Shown here piece after piece: positions 62,025 to 64,000 of a stretch of 64,000 nucleotides of DNA. The notes below the pieces were generated by a model. That model made no database searches and had not been told where the DNA came from. It saw only the letters and a list, made by a program, of their open reading frames with translations. The position numbers were made by a program, and so were the translations under genes. The stretch lies in assembly GCF_003369915.1 (NCBI RefSeq), contig NC_046675.1, forward strand, positions 9,424,001 through 9,488,000. The letters run 5' to 3'. How positions within the stretch are numbered: position 1 is the stretch's first letter; every line of letters begins with the position of its first letter. Source of the stretch: Drosophila miranda. Taxonomy: Eukaryota; Arthropoda; Insecta; Diptera; Drosophilidae.

Positions 62025-64000
62025 TGGTGTCTCCCCATATAGCCCCTTACTCAGCGACTCAATCACTCAATCAATTAGAACCAGTTCTTTGTTCGGCCGT
62101 GCAAATCGAGAGATTGGAGACCCAAAAATGGATGTAAACTTCCGTTGTTGTGGCCCACGGGTCCACGTCTCGCTCTGCCCTTACTTGGAGAGCAGAGTGC
62201 AGTAGAGTACTCTTTCTATGAACAGCTATTGAACTGGAGAGTAGAGTGGAGATATCCATGGTCGTATTTTTATTTATTTACATTATCTCTCTCTCTCCTT
62301 CGATTAACAGCTATTTATCAAATTCCGGTAGGTCGTACCTGTCTCGCTTTTCCCACTAATTGGCATACGACGTCACGGTAGATAATGGCGTAGCGCAGTG
62401 TACTCTCTTCTTGTTAGCAGTTATTTAACTATCGTTGGTTTTGGGAGCACTGTAATTGAATTAAAACTGTAGTTTTTTCCCCTTTTTTTTGCACAGCGCA
62501 ACGCGTGGTGGGATGGGGAAAGGAGGGGAGCGGAAGAAGATGCGGTTAGGCAGATGGGGTCCAAGTGGGGTCAACACATGTAAATACGATGTGGCGTTAA
62601 GGCAAAACACACACGCACACAAAAGCACAAAGCAGAAGCGCACTATGGTGTGTGTGTGTGTGTGAGTTAGTGAGTGCGTGTGTGAAAAGAAAGAGGAAGA
62701 CATTCGAGTGTGGGGAGACATGAGGTGAGACTTGAAAGCGAGATAGAGAGAGCGAGAGAGAGAGAGCGGCGCAGCTGTTTTGATGAGGCATTTTTCTCCT
62801 TTCATTTATTTCGCTTTACTTGATTTTTCTTAGTTTCTCTTCTTTCTTCTGCACTAGATTAGGTAACTTATGTCTATATGAACATAATTCTTAACACATT
62901 TTTACTGTCCGACGATGCTACACACACTTATCACAAATATGTATAGTTCGTACACACACACAACCGCACGAAGGCAGGGGAGAGACACAAAACACACACA
63001 GACACTCGTTTAGAGGCGGCCAACAAAATCGATATTCTAAAAATAATATAAGTAAAAAATATACATGTATATATGCATGTATGGGTATGCATATATAAAA
63101 TCCAAAAATCAACTCAATTGTAGCCACACACTCTCTCTGAATTTTGGGCTTGTGTGTCCATTCGAGTGTTTGAGTGTGTAATTACATATTTATTTATTTA
63201 TTAAAACTTTGGGAATACTCCAAATTGCGTCTGGAATTTCGCCGCTATACTGCGCACTTGAAAAATTTGCATTCACCACAAATTTATTTGCTACTGGTAT
63301 TCTTTTGTATTTCTGATTTGGGTGATTTACTTGATATTTTTCTCTGCTGTTAAGACCGATTAAACAGATTGCGCTCTATTATGCGGCGGCGGGTAGAGAG
63401 TGTGGAGTGTGTGGAGGTATAGAAGATTTCTATATCTTTTAAAACCGACGACCGAAGGCGGCATACGCATACGGCAACTGAGACGATATATTTTTTTCCT
63501 CTGCCGTTCACTCTCAGGCTCTCTCCCACTCTCTTTCGCTGGGCTCTCTCTTCTATATGTGTGTGTATATACTTTATGGGGAGAGAACGACCGCACACAC
63601 AGCGAAACGAGTAGTTCATGAAAATATTTTTTGCATTGCTATTGTTGTACAAACTTTTTGTTTTTGTTGTGACATAGTAAAAGTAGCGAAAAAATGTTGT
63701 AGTACAGATTAATGGGTACGTTTTGGGGTTGCTCACAGAGGAGTCACACACACACACGCACCGACGACGAGTCACACCGCCTCAGTTGGGACATGTACGA
63801 TTCTAACACGATTGAACAACGGGAATAGAGGATGCAGTGGCATGCCACATCCTGAGCACTCATTTTACATATTTCAAATAGCGATGAAACCGGAGGAAGA
63901 TTGGTTTAAAAGGCATAAATTTCGATACCACTGTGCTAGATTTCTGGGTGAGAGCGTGGTGAGTTGAGTAGCGGTTAACTCACCACGAATTGTTGTTGCG

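Larger units (their letters stand above)
48733..64000. other. Gene-poor stretch upstream of wdb
   Basis: I find no recognisable coding exon on either strand in these 15 kb. It is dense in simple repeats and purine/pyrimidine tracts, has several GAGA-type clusters (about 58900-58940, 59216-59250, 61363-61380, 62740-62768, 63505-63555), a long CA microsatellite, an AT-rich degenerate block near 50.4-50.6 kb and several degenerate repeats listed separately. The best interpretation is wdb upstream introns, alternative promoters and enhancers, but the window does not show the next gene. Confidence 0.45.

Overview
This window is nuclear DNA from a Drosophila fly. Four genes are recognisable as genes of D. 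melanogaster cytological region 98A (Muller element E): the gustatory receptor Gr98a, the early-endosome kinesin Klp98A, a mitochondrial carrier that is probably the CG5646 orthologue, and the PP2A B56 subunit widerborst (wdb). Short introns with GTRAGT donors, abundant CA/GT microsatellites and frequent ACTCGTAT-type words fit Drosophila. An obscura-group species is my guess from that texture, not a demonstrated result.

Layout. 1-7.9 kb has no recognisable gene. At 7.9-9.05 kb (minus) is a single-exon gene for a DRC9/IQCG-like ciliary protein, with a near-consensus RFX X-box just upstream. At 12.5-15.8 kb (plus) is a four-exon gene for a 985-residue protein with an N-terminal coiled coil and a very long disordered tail; I do not recognise its name. 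15.9-24.9 kb is gene-poor. At 24.9-26.3 kb (plus) is Gr98a in four exons. It is convergent with Klp98A (12 coding exons, 27.45-37.27 kb, minus), whose intron 1 is about 3.3 kb and which has a Motif-1 core promoter element near 38.05 kb. Between the Klp98A promoter and the carrier gene lies a roughly 0.95-kb low-complexity inverted repeat (38.5-39.5 kb). The carrier occupies 39.64-41.04 kb (minus, five exons). wdb coding exons lie at 45.78-47.80 kb (minus, seven exons). They are preceded by 5' exons that stay open in frame for 266 codons without any ATG. 48.7-64 kb has no recognisable coding exon and is rich in microsatellites, GAGA tracts and degenerate repeats; it is probably wdb upstream introns and regulatory DNA.

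The genes do not form a pathway. They cover cilium/flagellum structure, taste reception, endosome transport, mitochondrial transport and phosphatase targeting. Exon joins were worked out by hand from splice consensus, reading-frame continuity and family similarity. The summed Klp98A (1264 aa), Gr98a (407 aa), carrier (307 aa) and wdb (536 aa) models agree with the sizes expected for those families. The most interesting items are the ATG-less open extension of wdb, the long inverted repeat at 38.5-39.5 kb, and short motif clusters in the disordered-tail gene.
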